The notes under the pieces: model-generated | What the model was told of the DNA's origin: nothing | What the model saw: only the letters and a program-made list of their open reading frames with translations | Databases searched by the model: none | NCBI GenBank assembly: GCA_028285085.1 | Contig: JANQQI010000092.1 | Span: 62,001-126,000 of the forward strand | Direction: 5' to 3' | Length of the DNA stretch: 64,000 nt | Source of the DNA: Saprospiraceae bacterium | GTDB taxonomy: Bacteria; Bacteroidota; Bacteroidia; Chitinophagales; Saprospiraceae | In this document: in pieces, positions 9,426-18,437 of the stretch | How the letters are laid out: each line of letters begins with the position of its first letter | Position numbering within the stretch: position 1 is the first letter of the stretch | Translations under genes and position numbers: made by a program

Positions 9426-10412
9426 TTACTGTTGGATTAATACTGATTTGATAGATTGCTGTCCATCGGCGGTAATGATCCGTAAATAATAAATACCTGC
9501 TGCTACATTCGGAAGTATTATCTGGGGTTGATTAATGCGTTCCCAGTTGTTTATGCTGCGCCCATTTACCGATTCTAAGCGAACTTGATAGGCGCCTGAC
9601 TGAATTCGCTCGGGTAATTGAAGCTGAATGGATTGGTTAGCTCGAGTGGGATTAGGATAGATCTCAAATTGAAAATCGACTGTTGGGGCTAAGTCTATAA
9701 CCGGCGTGAGGGCTGCACAATTAACCGAATCAATCCATATAAAAGCAGTGGTTAAAATCGTATTCCGATTTGGAAAATCAATGGTGTGACCGACGCCGGA
9801 CATCAGTTGACTGTTGACGAGCGCTCCGGTATTTTCTAAAGCCTCTATGATGGGGTAAAAGCGCACATTTGGATTATCCTGACTGCCATGAACGAGGTAA
9901 AAAGGTTTATTTTCGGCGTTTTGGATTACACCGGTAACTTGATTGGTGCCTTCAATTGCGGCCCCAATGGGCAAAAAGCCGCGAAAGCGGTCGCTATGAT
10001 TCAGCCCATAAGAGTAAGTCGTGCGACCGCCCCAGGAAAAGCCCATTGCGTATACTTTCTCAGCATTAATATTATACCACAAAAACACAGAATCAATCAG
10101 TGCCGTGGTAAAGGCCGTATCAATGGGATCATCGACTTGTCCATCAACGCCACCATCAGGACAGGCCAGAATCAGGTTGTTTGTCTCTGCAAATTGAATT
10201 AAAGTATCACACCAACTTTCTGCGTCCCAGCGATTGGTGTTGAAAGGATGAAACCCAATCATCAAGCGATGTGGGGTATTCTCGTCGTAAGCCGATGGGA
10301 TGTAAAGAGAGTATTTTTTAGCCGGATCAGTTTGAAAAGCGAAATCGCCATCGATTCGGACTTGTGCTGATAAGGAAAGAGAAATCAGAAAGAAGAAAAA
10401 CAATAAGCGCAT
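9426..10412 (-). CDS. Secreted alpha/beta-hydrolase esterase (PHB-depolymerase/feruloyl-esterase-like) with T9SS sorting domain
   Basis: About 328 residues from the ATG at 10410-10412, chosen because it begins a clean signal peptide (MRLLFFFFLISLSLSAQ); the longer frame adds 19 residues that do not look like a leader. The hydrolase core has YSLYIPSAYDENTPHRLMIGFHP, the nucleophile elbow GFSWGG with Ser126, a probable acid near Asp179 (HGSQDNPN) and His209 (SGVGHTIDFP). The C-terminal 75 residues (FEIYPNPTRANQSIQL to QQSIKSVLIQQ) form a T9SS type A sorting domain. It is likely an extracellular esterase on polyester or plant cell-wall esters; the substrate cannot be told. Confidence 0.87.
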   Translation of the reverse strand: MRLLFFFFLISLSLSAQVRIDGDFAFQTDPAKKYSLYIPSAYDENTPHRLMIGFHPFNTNRWDAESWCDTLIQFAETNNLILACPDGGVDGQVDDPIDTAFTTALIDSVFLWYNINAEKVYAMGFSWGGRTTYSYGLNHSDRFRGFLPIGAAIEGTNQVTGVIQNAENKPFYLVHGSQDNPNVRFYPIIEALENTGALVNSQLMSGVGHTIDFPNRNTILTTAFIWIDSVNCAALTPVIDLAPTVDFQFEIYPNPTRANQSIQLQLPERIQSGAYQVRLESVNGRSINNWERINQPQIILPNVAAGIYYLRIITADGQQSIKSVLIQQ

Positions 10413-10498
10413 GGTAGTGTGATTTGCTGAAAGGTAGAAAAAAGACTGTACGCCTTTTAACAAATCCACTGGCTTTGTCTGCGGGTCGACGAATCAAT

Positions 10499-11482
10499 CT
10501 AGAGGGCAAGGATTTCCGCCATACGGATCAACTCTTGCTTGACTCCTTTTTCTTTACTAATGGCATCTTCGAAAGACGTATGTCGTACTTTATCGTTGAT
10601 GACACCGACCATTACTCCGGCTTTGCCATTCAGTAAAGCATCAACGGCCGAATGACCAAGTCGACTCGCCAGTACTCGATCCAGAACCGTAGGAGAGCCA
10701 CCACGTTGGAGGTGACCGATGATGGTGACCTTCGTATCGTAGAAATCAAATTTTTCTTTGACTTGGCGGGCCACTTCCATCGCTCCACCTGATTTATTAC
10801 CTTCCGCTACAATGACCAAGCTAAATAGCTTTTTCCGTTTCACCCCCTTTTTTAAGCGGCTAATAAGGTCGTCAATACTCGTACTCGACTCCGGAATCAG
10901 TACAGAGCTCGCACCACTTCCAATCCCTGTGTTGAGTGCGATAAAACCACTATTTCGGCCCATGACCTCAACAAAGAACAAGCGGTTATGTGAATCGGCA
11001 GTATCACGAATTTTGTCTACGGCATCAACGGCAGTATTCAGTGCGGTATCAAAACCGATGGTGTAATCCGTACCATACAGATCATTATCGATGGTCCCGG
11101 GGATACCAACGAAAGGGATATCAAATTCTTTGCTGAAAATATTGGCTCCAGTGAAGGTACCATTTCCTCCAATCGCTACACAAGCGTCAATATCGTTGGC
11201 GATGAGGGTCTCATGGGCTAAGTGACGCCCTTCGGGGGTTCGAAATTCTTCGCTGCGAGCGGTTTTGAGAATGGTCCCACCACGGTGTATAATGTTACCT
11301 ACATCGCTGGTTTCTAAGCGGCGAAGATTCCCGCGGATCATTCCGTCATAACCTCGAACAATGCCGTAAATATGTAAATTGTGATAGGTAGCGGTTCGAA
11401 CTACGGCGCGGATGGCAGCGTTCATACCGGGTGCATCGCCTCCGGAGGTAAATACAGCAATGCGTTTAATATCTTTACTCAT
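10499..11482 (-). CDS. pfkA: 6-phosphofructokinase, ATP-dependent type
   Basis: A 327-residue protein of typical PfkA length. It has the ATP-site opening TSGGDAPGMNAAIR (12-25), the catalytic PGTIDND (128-134, with Asp132 as base) and the substrate segment EVMGRNSG. It phosphorylates fructose 6-phosphate in glycolysis. One oddity: the usual GGDG motif that helps hold Mg-ATP reads GGNG, with Asn at residue 107 (codon AAT). It sits 79 bases downstream of the BadF-type kinase on the same strand. Confidence 0.95.
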   Translation of the reverse strand: MSKDIKRIAVFTSGGDAPGMNAAIRAVVRTATYHNLHIYGIVRGYDGMIRGNLRRLETSDVGNIIHRGGTILKTARSEEFRTPEGRHLAHETLIANDIDACVAIGGNGTFTGANIFSKEFDIPFVGIPGTIDNDLYGTDYTIGFDTALNTAVDAVDKIRDTADSHNRLFFVEVMGRNSGFIALNTGIGSGASSVLIPESSTSIDDLISRLKKGVKRKKLFSLVIVAEGNKSGGAMEVARQVKEKFDFYDTKVTIIGHLQRGGSPTVLDRVLASRLGHSAVDALLNGKAGVMVGVINDKVRHTSFEDAISKEKGVKQELIRMAEILAL

Positions 11483-11561
11483 AGGTCTATAAAATCCACT
11501 ATCGTTACTGAGTATCTAGTGTCAAAAAGTAACAGTTTGAAACCCAAAGAGTTCTTCGTTA

Positions 11562-12425
11562 TTACTTGCCCACTTCTACTTTTTCGTGCTGTAAGTGATA
11601 GCGGACGAGGTTATCAATCGGTTTTTTAATAATGATCCCTAATTTAAGACATCTTTCCGCAAAAACCACTTCAAGGATGTCTTGAAAATAATAAGCGACT
11701 GAGCCGACAAAATGAATCGGTACATCATTATGTCCCTTGTATTTTCTGACGTGGCGATCAATGAATTCACTAAACGCCCGTTGTACGATTTGCTGAATAT
11801 AAACCAAATCTTTATTGTCAGAGAGGAATCGAGCAAAAGAAGCAAGAAAAACATTGGCGTCCTCGTCCTCATAAATGCGATTAAGCAGTTCGCGCTTAGT
11901 GAATTTATAGCGTGCCTTAAATCGGCGGGTAACTTCCTCGGGAAACTCTCGGTAGAAATAACCACGTAACAAAGATTTACCTAGGTGTGATCCACTGCCT
12001 TCATCTCCCAACAAATAACCAAGATTGGTGACATTGTCAGTAACGCTTTCTCCGTCGTACAAGCAACTATTAGAGCCGGTACCCATGATGCAAGCAATCC
12101 CCGGCTCATTGCCACAAGTTGCCCGGGCCGAAGCCAAAAGATCATGATCTACAAAGACTTTTGCATTTGGAAATATCTGGCGTAGTCCTGCTGCAACAAT
12201 CTCGCACCGATAAGCATCCGAACAGCCCGAGCCGTAAAAATAAACGCGAGTGGCTTGCTGTACTGGCATTTCCTTACTAAAGGTCTTGTTCAGCTCTTCC
12301 GCAATACGGTCTGAAGTAAAAAAGAAAGGGTTGAAACCAATGGTACTGGTTTCCATCTGCTGCCCATCCTGATCTATGATACGCCAATCGGCCTTGGTCG
12401 ATCCACCATCTGCAATAAAAATCAT
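11562..12425 (-). CDS. BadF/BadG/BcrA-type ATPase, N-acetylglucosamine kinase-like
   Basis: A 287-residue protein of the ASKHA fold. It opens with FIADGGSTKADWRII, the phosphate-1 motif of this family, and has GIACIMGTGSNSCLYDG (phosphate-2/adenosine region), NLGYLLGDEGSGSHLGK and VHFVGSVAYYF near the C-terminus. Similar Bacteroidota proteins are usually annotated as N-acetylglucosamine kinase, the first step in recycling amino sugars. Placement beside pfkA fits sugar phosphorylation. The sugar substrate is inferred from family only. Confidence 0.85.
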   Translation of the reverse strand: MIFIADGGSTKADWRIIDQDGQQMETSTIGFNPFFFTSDRIAEELNKTFSKEMPVQQATRVYFYGSGCSDAYRCEIVAAGLRQIFPNAKVFVDHDLLASARATCGNEPGIACIMGTGSNSCLYDGESVTDNVTNLGYLLGDEGSGSHLGKSLLRGYFYREFPEEVTRRFKARYKFTKRELLNRIYEDEDANVFLASFARFLSDNKDLVYIQQIVQRAFSEFIDRHVRKYKGHNDVPIHFVGSVAYYFQDILEVVFAERCLKLGIIIKKPIDNLVRYHLQHEKVEVGK

Positions 12426-12447
12426 AAATGAGGTATTATGTTATGGC

Positions 12448-12455
12448 CAAAGGTA
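12448..12455 (-). promoter_or_regulatory. Candidate -7 box for the BadF-type kinase gene
   Basis: Reverse strand reads TACCTTTG, a match to TAnnTTTG 22 bases upstream of the ATG at 12425. The nearest TTG lies too far upstream to be a standard -33 element. Confidence 0.4.
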
Positions 12456-12578
12456 GTGTATTTTTTACACTAACTAAAGGCTTTCTTCAAAATTTAAAAG
12501 TAAATATTTTGAACTTTAAAGGATAATCTACGGAAAATCAGCTTTTTGCGTTCAATTCTCTTGTGTTGGAAACAAGAA

Positions 12579-13520
12579 TTAATCCGGAATGTGATAATTA
12601 TACAAGCGGGCTTCGAAACGACAAATTTCCCTTTTTCGGGTGGGAATATCCCATTGCCCATCGTAGGTCAGGAAAGACGGAACGTATCGATTACCAATCT
12701 TTTTCAATTCAATCTGCATCTCTACATCAAAGTCAAACAAAGCACCGGAGTGGCGAAGTTGGTAGCGCCGCCCCAAAATTTGAAAATTACTTTTTTCAAA
12801 ATAGGTTTCGAGGTATTTAACGACGGTCTTTCCAGTCTTTCGTTTTAGGTACTCCGGCTTGACTCTTACGGAAAAAACATAGCAAGGCGTACCGTCATGA
12901 TAGGCTTTGGAACTAATCCGGTAATCATAATACTTGGCCATCCGTTCTGAGAAGATCTCGGTTTTGTTACCAATAAATGGTACCGAAGCCTTTTCGCCGG
13001 GGTAAAAGATGAGCTTTTTCAGCTCCGCTACGTGTTTGGCCATTCCTCGCGGACGTCGGCTTATTTCGGCTGCTGTCCTTTGTTTTTCACAAACACGCCC
13101 GTGAGTAAAAAACAGACGATCGTACATTCTTGCGGTGTAGTATCGCAGTTTTCGTTTCCGCTTGAAATATTTACCAGTTACCGTCTCTTGTACAACTTCC
13201 ATGGTTCGGCAATCCCCATCACTGGTTTGATGAGTAGTGCTCGTATAACTGGCTTTGACTTCTTGTTTTTTATTGTAAAAAAGTAACTGATTATCAGCGG
13301 AGTAGGAGAGTGTCCGAATGTTTTTAAAAGCTTGATAAAAGGTCTTGTCATTGCGAACTAAATCGATAAACTCTGCTACCGAAAAGTCAGAACGACTTGC
13401 AGTAACCACTAAAGGATCAAGTATGACATAGCCAAAATTAGTTTTAGTGCTATCCTGTCCCCAAAGGCCAAGAGCCAGGAAAAATGATAAACTAAATATG
13501 GATAAATTTTTATAAAACAA
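12579..13520 (-). CDS. Exported protein of unknown function (Bacteroidota conserved type)
   Basis: A 313-residue protein with a signal peptide (FSLSFFLALGLWGQ). The only plausible initiator is TTG at 13518-13520: an in-frame TGA lies just upstream and no Met occurs inside the leader. The mature part contains LDPLVVTASRSDFSVAEFIDLVRNDKTFYQAFKNIR, many basic and aromatic residues and few Cys, and no catalytic motif I can name. The DKTFYQAFKNIR region resembles a segment seen in other exported Bacteroidota proteins that follow carboxypeptidase-like regulatory domains. It probably resides in the periplasm or outer membrane. Confidence 0.72.
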   Translation of the reverse strand: MFYKNLSIFSLSFFLALGLWGQDSTKTNFGYVILDPLVVTASRSDFSVAEFIDLVRNDKTFYQAFKNIRTLSYSADNQLLFYNKKQEVKASYTSTTHQTSDGDCRTMEVVQETVTGKYFKRKRKLRYYTARMYDRLFFTHGRVCEKQRTAAEISRRPRGMAKHVAELKKLIFYPGEKASVPFIGNKTEIFSERMAKYYDYRISSKAYHDGTPCYVFSVRVKPEYLKRKTGKTVVKYLETYFEKSNFQILGRRYQLRHSGALFDFDVEMQIELKKIGNRYVPSFLTYDGQWDIPTRKREICRFEARLYNYHIPD

Positions 13521-13766
13521 TTTTACTCAGTTAAAAATTTCTGCACAATACTACATCGAAAATATACACGAATATAATGACTGCTGAGCGGAATATAAAT
13601 ATTCATAAAACGCTGAGGAGAGTGGGGGAGTGTGGGGTCTTTGAAAATAATTAAAATATAATCTCTGGAATCGTTATTTATGGCTATTTTCGCAGCGATT
13701 TTGACTAACCAAAACAAGCTACAGGATTCAAAAAAACGAAAAGCTTGTCTAACCCAATTAGGAATC

Positions 13767-14654
13767 ATGAAGCAAATTGCTGTTATCGGTGCTGGTACGA
13801 TGGGAAATGGCATTGCCCACGTCTTTGCAATGAAAGGATATTCGGTTGCGCTTACCGATGTCTCGGAAAAAGCGCTGGAAAAGGCGATAGCCACGATCGG
13901 TAAGAATCTCGATCGAATGATCGCTAAAGAGAAAATTAGTGAAGCCGACAAAACGGATACCCTCAATCGAATTAAGACGTTTACGAAAATTGCTGAAGGC
14001 GTAGAAGGAGTAGATCTCGTGGTGGAGGCCGCGACGGAAAATATCGATCTTAAACTACGTATTTTCGAAGAGATTGATGAGCACGCGCCGGCTAATGCGA
14101 TTTTGGCGTCTAATACTTCTTCCATTTCAATTACCCGTATTGCCGCAGTGACCAAGCGTCCCGATAAAGTCATTGGGATGCATTTCATGAACCCAGTACC
14201 GGTGATGAAACTTGTAGAAGTCATCCGTGGTTATTCTACAACCGATGAAGTCACCAATCTGGTGATGGAAACGTCTCGGAATCTGGGTAAAATTCCCGTG
14301 GAAGCTAATGATTATCCTGGTTTTGTTTCAAACCGTATCCTGATTCCGATGATCAATGAAGCCATTTATACTTTGCACGAAGGCGTTGCTGGTGTGGAAG
14401 CGATTGACACAGTGATGAAACTGGGGATGGCACATCCGATGGGGCCGCTTCAACTTGCAGATTTCATTGGATTAGATGTATGCCTAGCCATTTGTCGTGT
14501 ACTTTATGATGGCTTTGGAAATCCTAAATATGCGCCTTGTCCATTGCTCGTCAATATGGTGACGGCCGGTAAACTCGGCCGCAAATCGGGTGAGGGTTTC
14601 TACACTTACACCCCTGGTAGCAAAGAAATAAAAGTATCGGCTAGTTTTCAATAG
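13767..14654 (+). CDS. 3-hydroxyacyl-CoA (3-hydroxybutyryl-CoA) dehydrogenase
   Basis: A 295-residue protein from the ATG at 13767, which directly begins the Rossmann strand MKQIAVIGAGTMGNGIAH (GxGxxG at 8-13); an upstream in-frame ATG at 13680 would add 29 unrelated residues. Other motifs are the SNTSSISIT segment, the catalytic His in GMHFMNPVPVMKLVE, the family turn NDYPGFVSNRIL and the C-terminal helical domain with GRKSGEGFY. It oxidises 3-hydroxyacyl-CoA with NAD in short-chain fatty-acid or butyrate metabolism. The single-domain length fits the HbdH/PaaH type rather than the large FadB fusion. Confidence 0.93.
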   Translation: MKQIAVIGAGTMGNGIAHVFAMKGYSVALTDVSEKALEKAIATIGKNLDRMIAKEKISEADKTDTLNRIKTFTKIAEGVEGVDLVVEAATENIDLKLRIFEEIDEHAPANAILASNTSSISITRIAAVTKRPDKVIGMHFMNPVPVMKLVEVIRGYSTTDEVTNLVMETSRNLGKIPVEANDYPGFVSNRILIPMINEAIYTLHEGVAGVEAIDTVMKLGMAHPMGPLQLADFIGLDVCLAICRVLYDGFGNPKYAPCPLLVNMVTAGKLGRKSGEGFYTYTPGSKEIKVSASFQ

Positions 14655-14678
14655 GCCTCACAGACTGATTTTTGATAG

Positions 14679-15605
14679 ATGATAGTGAAAAAATGGATCT
14701 TGAAGGCAATTACCCAAAAGGTGATTTCTTATTTGCCGGGCAGCCAGCGGATCAATTATTTTTTTCAAAAATACGTCACTAAAGGCGTCTATCTAAGTGA
14801 GGAATACTTTGAAGATCGACTGATTCACGCTAAGTCACATCAAGATGGCTACAAGCAATGGATTGGTCCTTTAAAAGGTATTACCACCCTGGAATTGGGA
14901 ACCGGGTGGTATCCGGTGGTTCCGATCAGTCATTTTTTAGGAGGAGCCGACCACGTTTTAACTGTTGATATTTCACCACTTCTCAGCAAAGAACATTTGC
15001 TAACGACAATTGATCGATTTCTGGAGCGTCTCAATCAGCTAGATAATTACATCGAAATTGTACCAGCTCGCCTCGATCAGTTAAAAAAACTGAGATCAAC
15101 CGGAGATAGTCTGACTTTAGCAGAATTACTCACTGAGCTGAAGATGCGTTATCTAATTGCGGATGCCCGTTCACTGGATTTACAAGATCAAAGTGTAGAT
15201 TTGATCCATTCGAATAATACCTTCGAACACGTTTATCCAGATATCTTACACGCTATTTTACTGGAATTCAAAAGAGTAGGGCGTCTAGGTGGCCTGATGT
15301 CTCACTTCGTCGATATGTCGGATCACTTCGCACATTTTGATACGAGTATCAATATTTATCACTTTCTGCGTTTTTCTGAACGGGCCTGGCAACGGATCGA
15401 TAATTCCGTTCAACCACAAAACCGGCTACGTTACAGTGAATTTCTGGAAATGTATAAGACTTTGGATCTCCCGATTACGGATACGTTCTACCGCCCCGGG
15501 AATATTGAAGAGGTCAAGGCCACACCGCTCGCCGAAAAATTTAGTAATTATGCTTTAGAAGATTTGGCGATTAGCCATTGCCATTTGTATTCGAAGCTAG
15601 AGTAA
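14679..15605 (+). CDS. SAM-dependent methyltransferase (type 11-like), substrate unknown
   Basis: A 308-residue soluble protein. Motif I is TLELGTGWYPVVPISHFLGG (near residue 70), followed by an acidic strand end VLTVDIS. Further on come LIADARSLDLQDQSVDLIHSNNTFEHV and a post-motif LLEFKRVGRLGGLMSHFVDMSDH, the pattern of class I methyltransferases that act on small molecules or lipids. The long insert between the two SAM-binding motifs is unusual. It follows the dehydrogenase gene by 24 bases and may be co-transcribed. Substrate cannot be inferred. Confidence 0.78.
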   Translation: MIVKKWILKAITQKVISYLPGSQRINYFFQKYVTKGVYLSEEYFEDRLIHAKSHQDGYKQWIGPLKGITTLELGTGWYPVVPISHFLGGADHVLTVDISPLLSKEHLLTTIDRFLERLNQLDNYIEIVPARLDQLKKLRSTGDSLTLAELLTELKMRYLIADARSLDLQDQSVDLIHSNNTFEHVYPDILHAILLEFKRVGRLGGLMSHFVDMSDHFAHFDTSINIYHFLRFSERAWQRIDNSVQPQNRLRYSEFLEMYKTLDLPITDTFYRPGNIEEVKATPLAEKFSNYALEDLAISHCHLYSKLE

Positions 15606-15609
15606 AAAC

Positions 15610-15996
15610 TTAGCTCCCACCTTTGTACTTGTCAATCTCTCGCCGCTCGCGCTTAGTTGGCCGTCCGGCCCCTTTTTCACGTCGCTCGGCAGCACCCTTG
15701 CCGACATACCAATCTTGATATTTGTTGAGTTCTTCCGGTGGAGTGAGATTTTCGTAGCACACTTGAGCAAGCGGCGCCGATACCCGCTTCTCAATCAGGT
15801 CGATGACTTTGAACGTTAAATCGAAACCACCTTTTCGGACATGTAAGGTTTCATCTCTTTGCAATAAGTAGGCTGCCTTCACGGACTTACCGGCAATTTT
15901 TACCTTTCCGGTCTTACACGCATCCGTAGCCATCGTTCTGGTTTTAAAAATACGTACACTCCACAACCATTTATCGACTCTAACTTTGTCCAGCAT
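15610..15996 (-). CDS. S4-domain RNA-binding protein, Hsp15 (HslR)-like
   Basis: A 128-residue protein opening with VRVDKWLWSVRIFKTRTMATDACKTGKVKI, the S4 RNA-binding fold as found in Hsp15/HslR, then a basic, low-complexity tail (GAGRPTKRERREIDKY). In Escherichia coli Hsp15 binds stalled 50S subunits carrying nascent chains and helps recycle them after heat shock; related RqcP acts in ribosome quality control. Its start lies 9 bases after the PPK2 stop on the same strand, so the two form a small operon. Confidence 0.88.
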   Translation of the reverse strand: MLDKVRVDKWLWSVRIFKTRTMATDACKTGKVKIAGKSVKAAYLLQRDETLHVRKGGFDLTFKVIDLIEKRVSAPLAQVCYENLTPPEELNKYQDWYVGKGAAERREKGAGRPTKRERREIDKYKGGS

Positions 15997-16005
15997 TACT
16001 GAATT

Positions 16006-16746
16006 CTATTTTTCTTTTAATGTTGGGTATTTTAAATCCATTTTCTCCATCGTTTCCATAACTATTTTCGCAATAGCATAGTTCCGATACCAACGCTGAT
16101 CGACTGGGATAATATGCCAGGGAATAGTACTTCGATTGATGGCATCTTCATAGCAAGCCCGGTAGCGATCCCATAGTTTCGCTTCTTCCCAGTCCCCGGG
16201 ATTGTGCTTCCAGTTTTTCTCGGGATCATCGATGCGTTCCTGCAATTTCTCTTGTTGACGTTCCTGTGAAAGGTGCATATAGAACTTAAGGATAGTCGTA
16301 TGGTTATCGAAGACCAAGAGTTCTTCAAAAGCATTGATGGCTTTGATGCGTTGATCGACTCGTTTTTCATCAATCCACCCATGAACACGTTGAATGAGAA
16401 TATCTTCGTAATGTGAGCGATTGAATATCTTAATTTCACCGCGTCGTGGCGCCTGTTTGTGCACCCGCCACAAGAAATCGTGGCTGAATTCCTCATCGGT
16501 TGGTTTTTTAAAAGAATAGGTTGATACTCCAATGGGGCTGCAGCGACCGAATACATTCTTAGAAGCGCCGTCTTTACCACTGCTATCCATCCCTTGAAAG
16601 ATTACCAAAAGGTTTTCTTTTCCCTGAGCGTACATCACTTCTTGTAGTTGGGCAATACGGCGACTATAATCTTTGGCTAAATCGCGAATATCATCTTCAT
16701 CGGTACCCTCTGGGGCCCGGGTCGAAAAGTCGGAAAGTTTAATCAT
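16006..16746 (-). CDS. Polyphosphate kinase 2 family protein
   Basis: A 246-residue protein of the PPK2 family, which transfers phosphate between polyphosphate and nucleotides. Walker A reads GMDSSGKDGA (52-61), followed by FKKPTDEEFSHDFLWRVH and the lid/Walker B region IFNRSHYEDIL (107-117). The length suits a one-domain class I or III PPK2. The gene precedes the Hsp15-like gene on the same strand; a link between nucleotide rescue and ribosome rescue under stress is plausible but inferred. Confidence 0.9.
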   Translation of the reverse strand: MIKLSDFSTRAPEGTDEDDIRDLAKDYSRRIAQLQEVMYAQGKENLLVIFQGMDSSGKDGASKNVFGRCSPIGVSTYSFKKPTDEEFSHDFLWRVHKQAPRRGEIKIFNRSHYEDILIQRVHGWIDEKRVDQRIKAINAFEELLVFDNHTTILKFYMHLSQERQQEKLQERIDDPEKNWKHNPGDWEEAKLWDRYRACYEDAINRSTIPWHIIPVDQRWYRNYAIAKIVMETMEKMDLKYPTLKEK

Positions 16747-16791
16747 TAAGGTTGGATCTTGCGTTCTGGTTAACGATAGAGCAGTCAGATT

Positions 16792-17721
16792 TTATGTACC
16801 CATTTTACTGCGTTTCACCAAATAGGCTTGTAATACCTGGCGGAATCCCTGGTGTATATCAGCTTCTACAAAATCGATGCGGTATTGTAAGCATTTGATT
16901 TTGAGCTGCTCGGTGAATTTGGCCATTTGACTGACATAATGCTCTTTTACTTGGTTGGACTGTAGCCGAACTTGCTCGCCACTTTCCATGTCGATAAAGA
17001 TATAAGGCCGATTTTCAAATTCAAAATCTATTTCTTTTGATTTATCGACAACATGGAAAAGAATGACCTCGTGCTTGTTGTGCTTGAGATGCTGTAAGGC
17101 TGAAAATAGCTGCTCGGTATGCTCACTGTCTTCAAACATATCGCTGAAAACCATCACCATCGAACGTTTGTGAATACTATCGGCAATTTGATGCAGCGCC
17201 TGTGCGGCATTGGTCGTTTTATTACGCTCAGGATTTTGGATCAACTTCTCAAGATAAGTGAGCAGCAAGCGGTAATGTGAGGTACTGGATTTACACTGGG
17301 TGTGATTACGTACTTCTTTATCAAAAATACTGAGTCCGAAGGCATCTCGTTGTTTTTTCAGCAAGTTCATTAATGAAGCTGCCGCCAGAGCCGAAAAGCG
17401 AAGCTTATTGGTATACGCTTGTGTTTTTTTGCTGACCTCCGGGAAATACATAGACGAAGAAGCATCAATCACGATTTGACAGCGTAAATTGGTTTCTTCC
17501 TCGTATCGCTTCACAAAGAGCTTATCGCTGCGGGCATAAACCTTCCAATCGATATTTTTGGTGGATTCTCCTTGGTTGTATAAGCGATGCTCAGCGAATT
17601 CCACCGAAAACCCATGGAAGGGACTTTTGTGAAGGCCAATGATAAAGCCTTCGACTACTTGTTTGGCGAGGAGTTCAAGATTGCCCAGGTCGCGGACTTC
17701 GAAATTATCCAGTAAGTTCAT
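16792..17721 (-). CDS. DUF58 domain protein with von Willebrand A-like fold
   Basis: About 309 residues from ATG at 17719-17721; the two-codon extension to 17727 would start with TTG. The DUF58 signature lies in the first third (EGFIIGLHKSPFHGFSVEF, then STKNIDWKVYARSDKLFVKRYEEETN). It is followed by a von Willebrand A-like domain with a metal-ion site DASSSM and later VFSDMFED. Such proteins usually sit beside MoxR ATPases and act in assembling or regulating membrane or metallo-protein complexes, but no MoxR gene is adjacent here. It is downstream of trxA but separated from it by a strong terminator. Confidence 0.87.
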   Translation of the reverse strand: MNLLDNFEVRDLGNLELLAKQVVEGFIIGLHKSPFHGFSVEFAEHRLYNQGESTKNIDWKVYARSDKLFVKRYEEETNLRCQIVIDASSSMYFPEVSKKTQAYTNKLRFSALAAASLMNLLKKQRDAFGLSIFDKEVRNHTQCKSSTSHYRLLLTYLEKLIQNPERNKTTNAAQALHQIADSIHKRSMVMVFSDMFEDSEHTEQLFSALQHLKHNKHEVILFHVVDKSKEIDFEFENRPYIFIDMESGEQVRLQSNQVKEHYVSQMAKFTEQLKIKCLQYRIDFVEADIHQGFRQVLQAYLVKRSKMGT

Positions 17722-17792
17722 AATCAATTATTAGCTGTAGCTTTAAAACGGCTGGTTGCGGAATCTGTTGCGGTAAATCCCATCAAAACAGA

Positions 17793-17825
17793 AAAGCTCC
17801 CGTCGGAATATCCAACGGGAGCTTT
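17793..17825 (-). terminator. Rho-independent terminator of trxA
   Basis: An 11-bp perfect stem (AAAGCTCCCGT with ACGGGAGCTTT) around an 11-base loop, 29 bases after the trxA stop. On the reverse strand it runs into TTTTCTGTTTT. Confidence 0.9.
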
Positions 17826-17853
17826 AAAGGTATCATTTTTTCAATAATCGCTA

Positions 17854-18183
17854 CTAAGCGACCATGTTCAATGCTCTTTCAATTTTATCTTCAAGACTTT
17901 TCTGGGTAGTAACACCAACTTGCTTGTCGACGATTTCTCCATCCTTGAGGATCAAAATAGTCGGGATGCTACGTACACCGTATTTCATTGGAACAGATTG
18001 GTTATGATCTACATTCATCTTACCAACCGTTACTTTTCCGTCGTATTTAGTTGCTAGTTCTTCGATAATCGGCGTGATCATTCGGCAAGGTCCGCACCAT
18101 TCTGCCCAAAAATCAACAACCGCTACGGTATCGTTTGCTAAAGCAGTTTCCTGGAAATTGCTATCTGTGAATTCGAATGCCAT
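17854..18183 (-). CDS. trxA: Thioredoxin
   Basis: A 109-residue protein, the normal thioredoxin size. It has the active site WCGPC at 29-33 in FWAEWCGPCRMITPII, the buried Asp in VVDFW, the cis-Pro in VRSIPTILILKDGE, and a closing GVTTQKSLEDKIERAL. It reduces disulfides in cytoplasmic proteins using thioredoxin reductase. It is monocistronic: a -7 box lies about 70 bases upstream, a palindrome sits at the -33 region, and a strong terminator follows. Confidence 0.97.
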   Translation of the reverse strand: MAFEFTDSNFQETALANDTVAVVDFWAEWCGPCRMITPIIEELATKYDGKVTVGKMNVDHNQSVPMKYGVRSIPTILILKDGEIVDKQVGVTTQKSLEDKIERALNMVA

Positions 18184-18253
18184 GATTTCTTATTTAGTTT
18201 GATTAATGTGATAATTTGTTTTACTCTGAACAGACGTTACAAGGCAATAGTTG

Positions 18254-18297
18254 CAAAGATATGGATTTGATTTTAGTATTTTGTCCAAATCTGGACA
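18254..18297 (-). promoter_or_regulatory. trxA promoter with overlapping palindromic operator
   Basis: Reverse strand has TATCTTTG at 18254-18261 (matches TAnnTTTG). A TTG at 18286-18288 lies 24 bases further upstream. It is embedded in the inverted repeat TGTCCA-nnnn-TGGACA (18282-18297), so a protein bound there would cover the -33 region. Confidence 0.6.
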
Positions 18298-18437
18298 GTT
18301 AGAAACAAGAACATCTTTAAAGTTTTCTTAAAAGTCAAAAATGCGCTAAGTTTTTATCAATCTTCACATCAGTTTTATTTATAATCAATAACGTCCACAG
18401 TAATAAGCTCAATTGGCGTACCAATTTTTAAATAGTG

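Noticed and set aside
13523-14224. 233-codon minus-strand frame
   Set aside because: Opposite strand of the 3-hydroxyacyl-CoA dehydrogenase; Ser-rich shadow composition.
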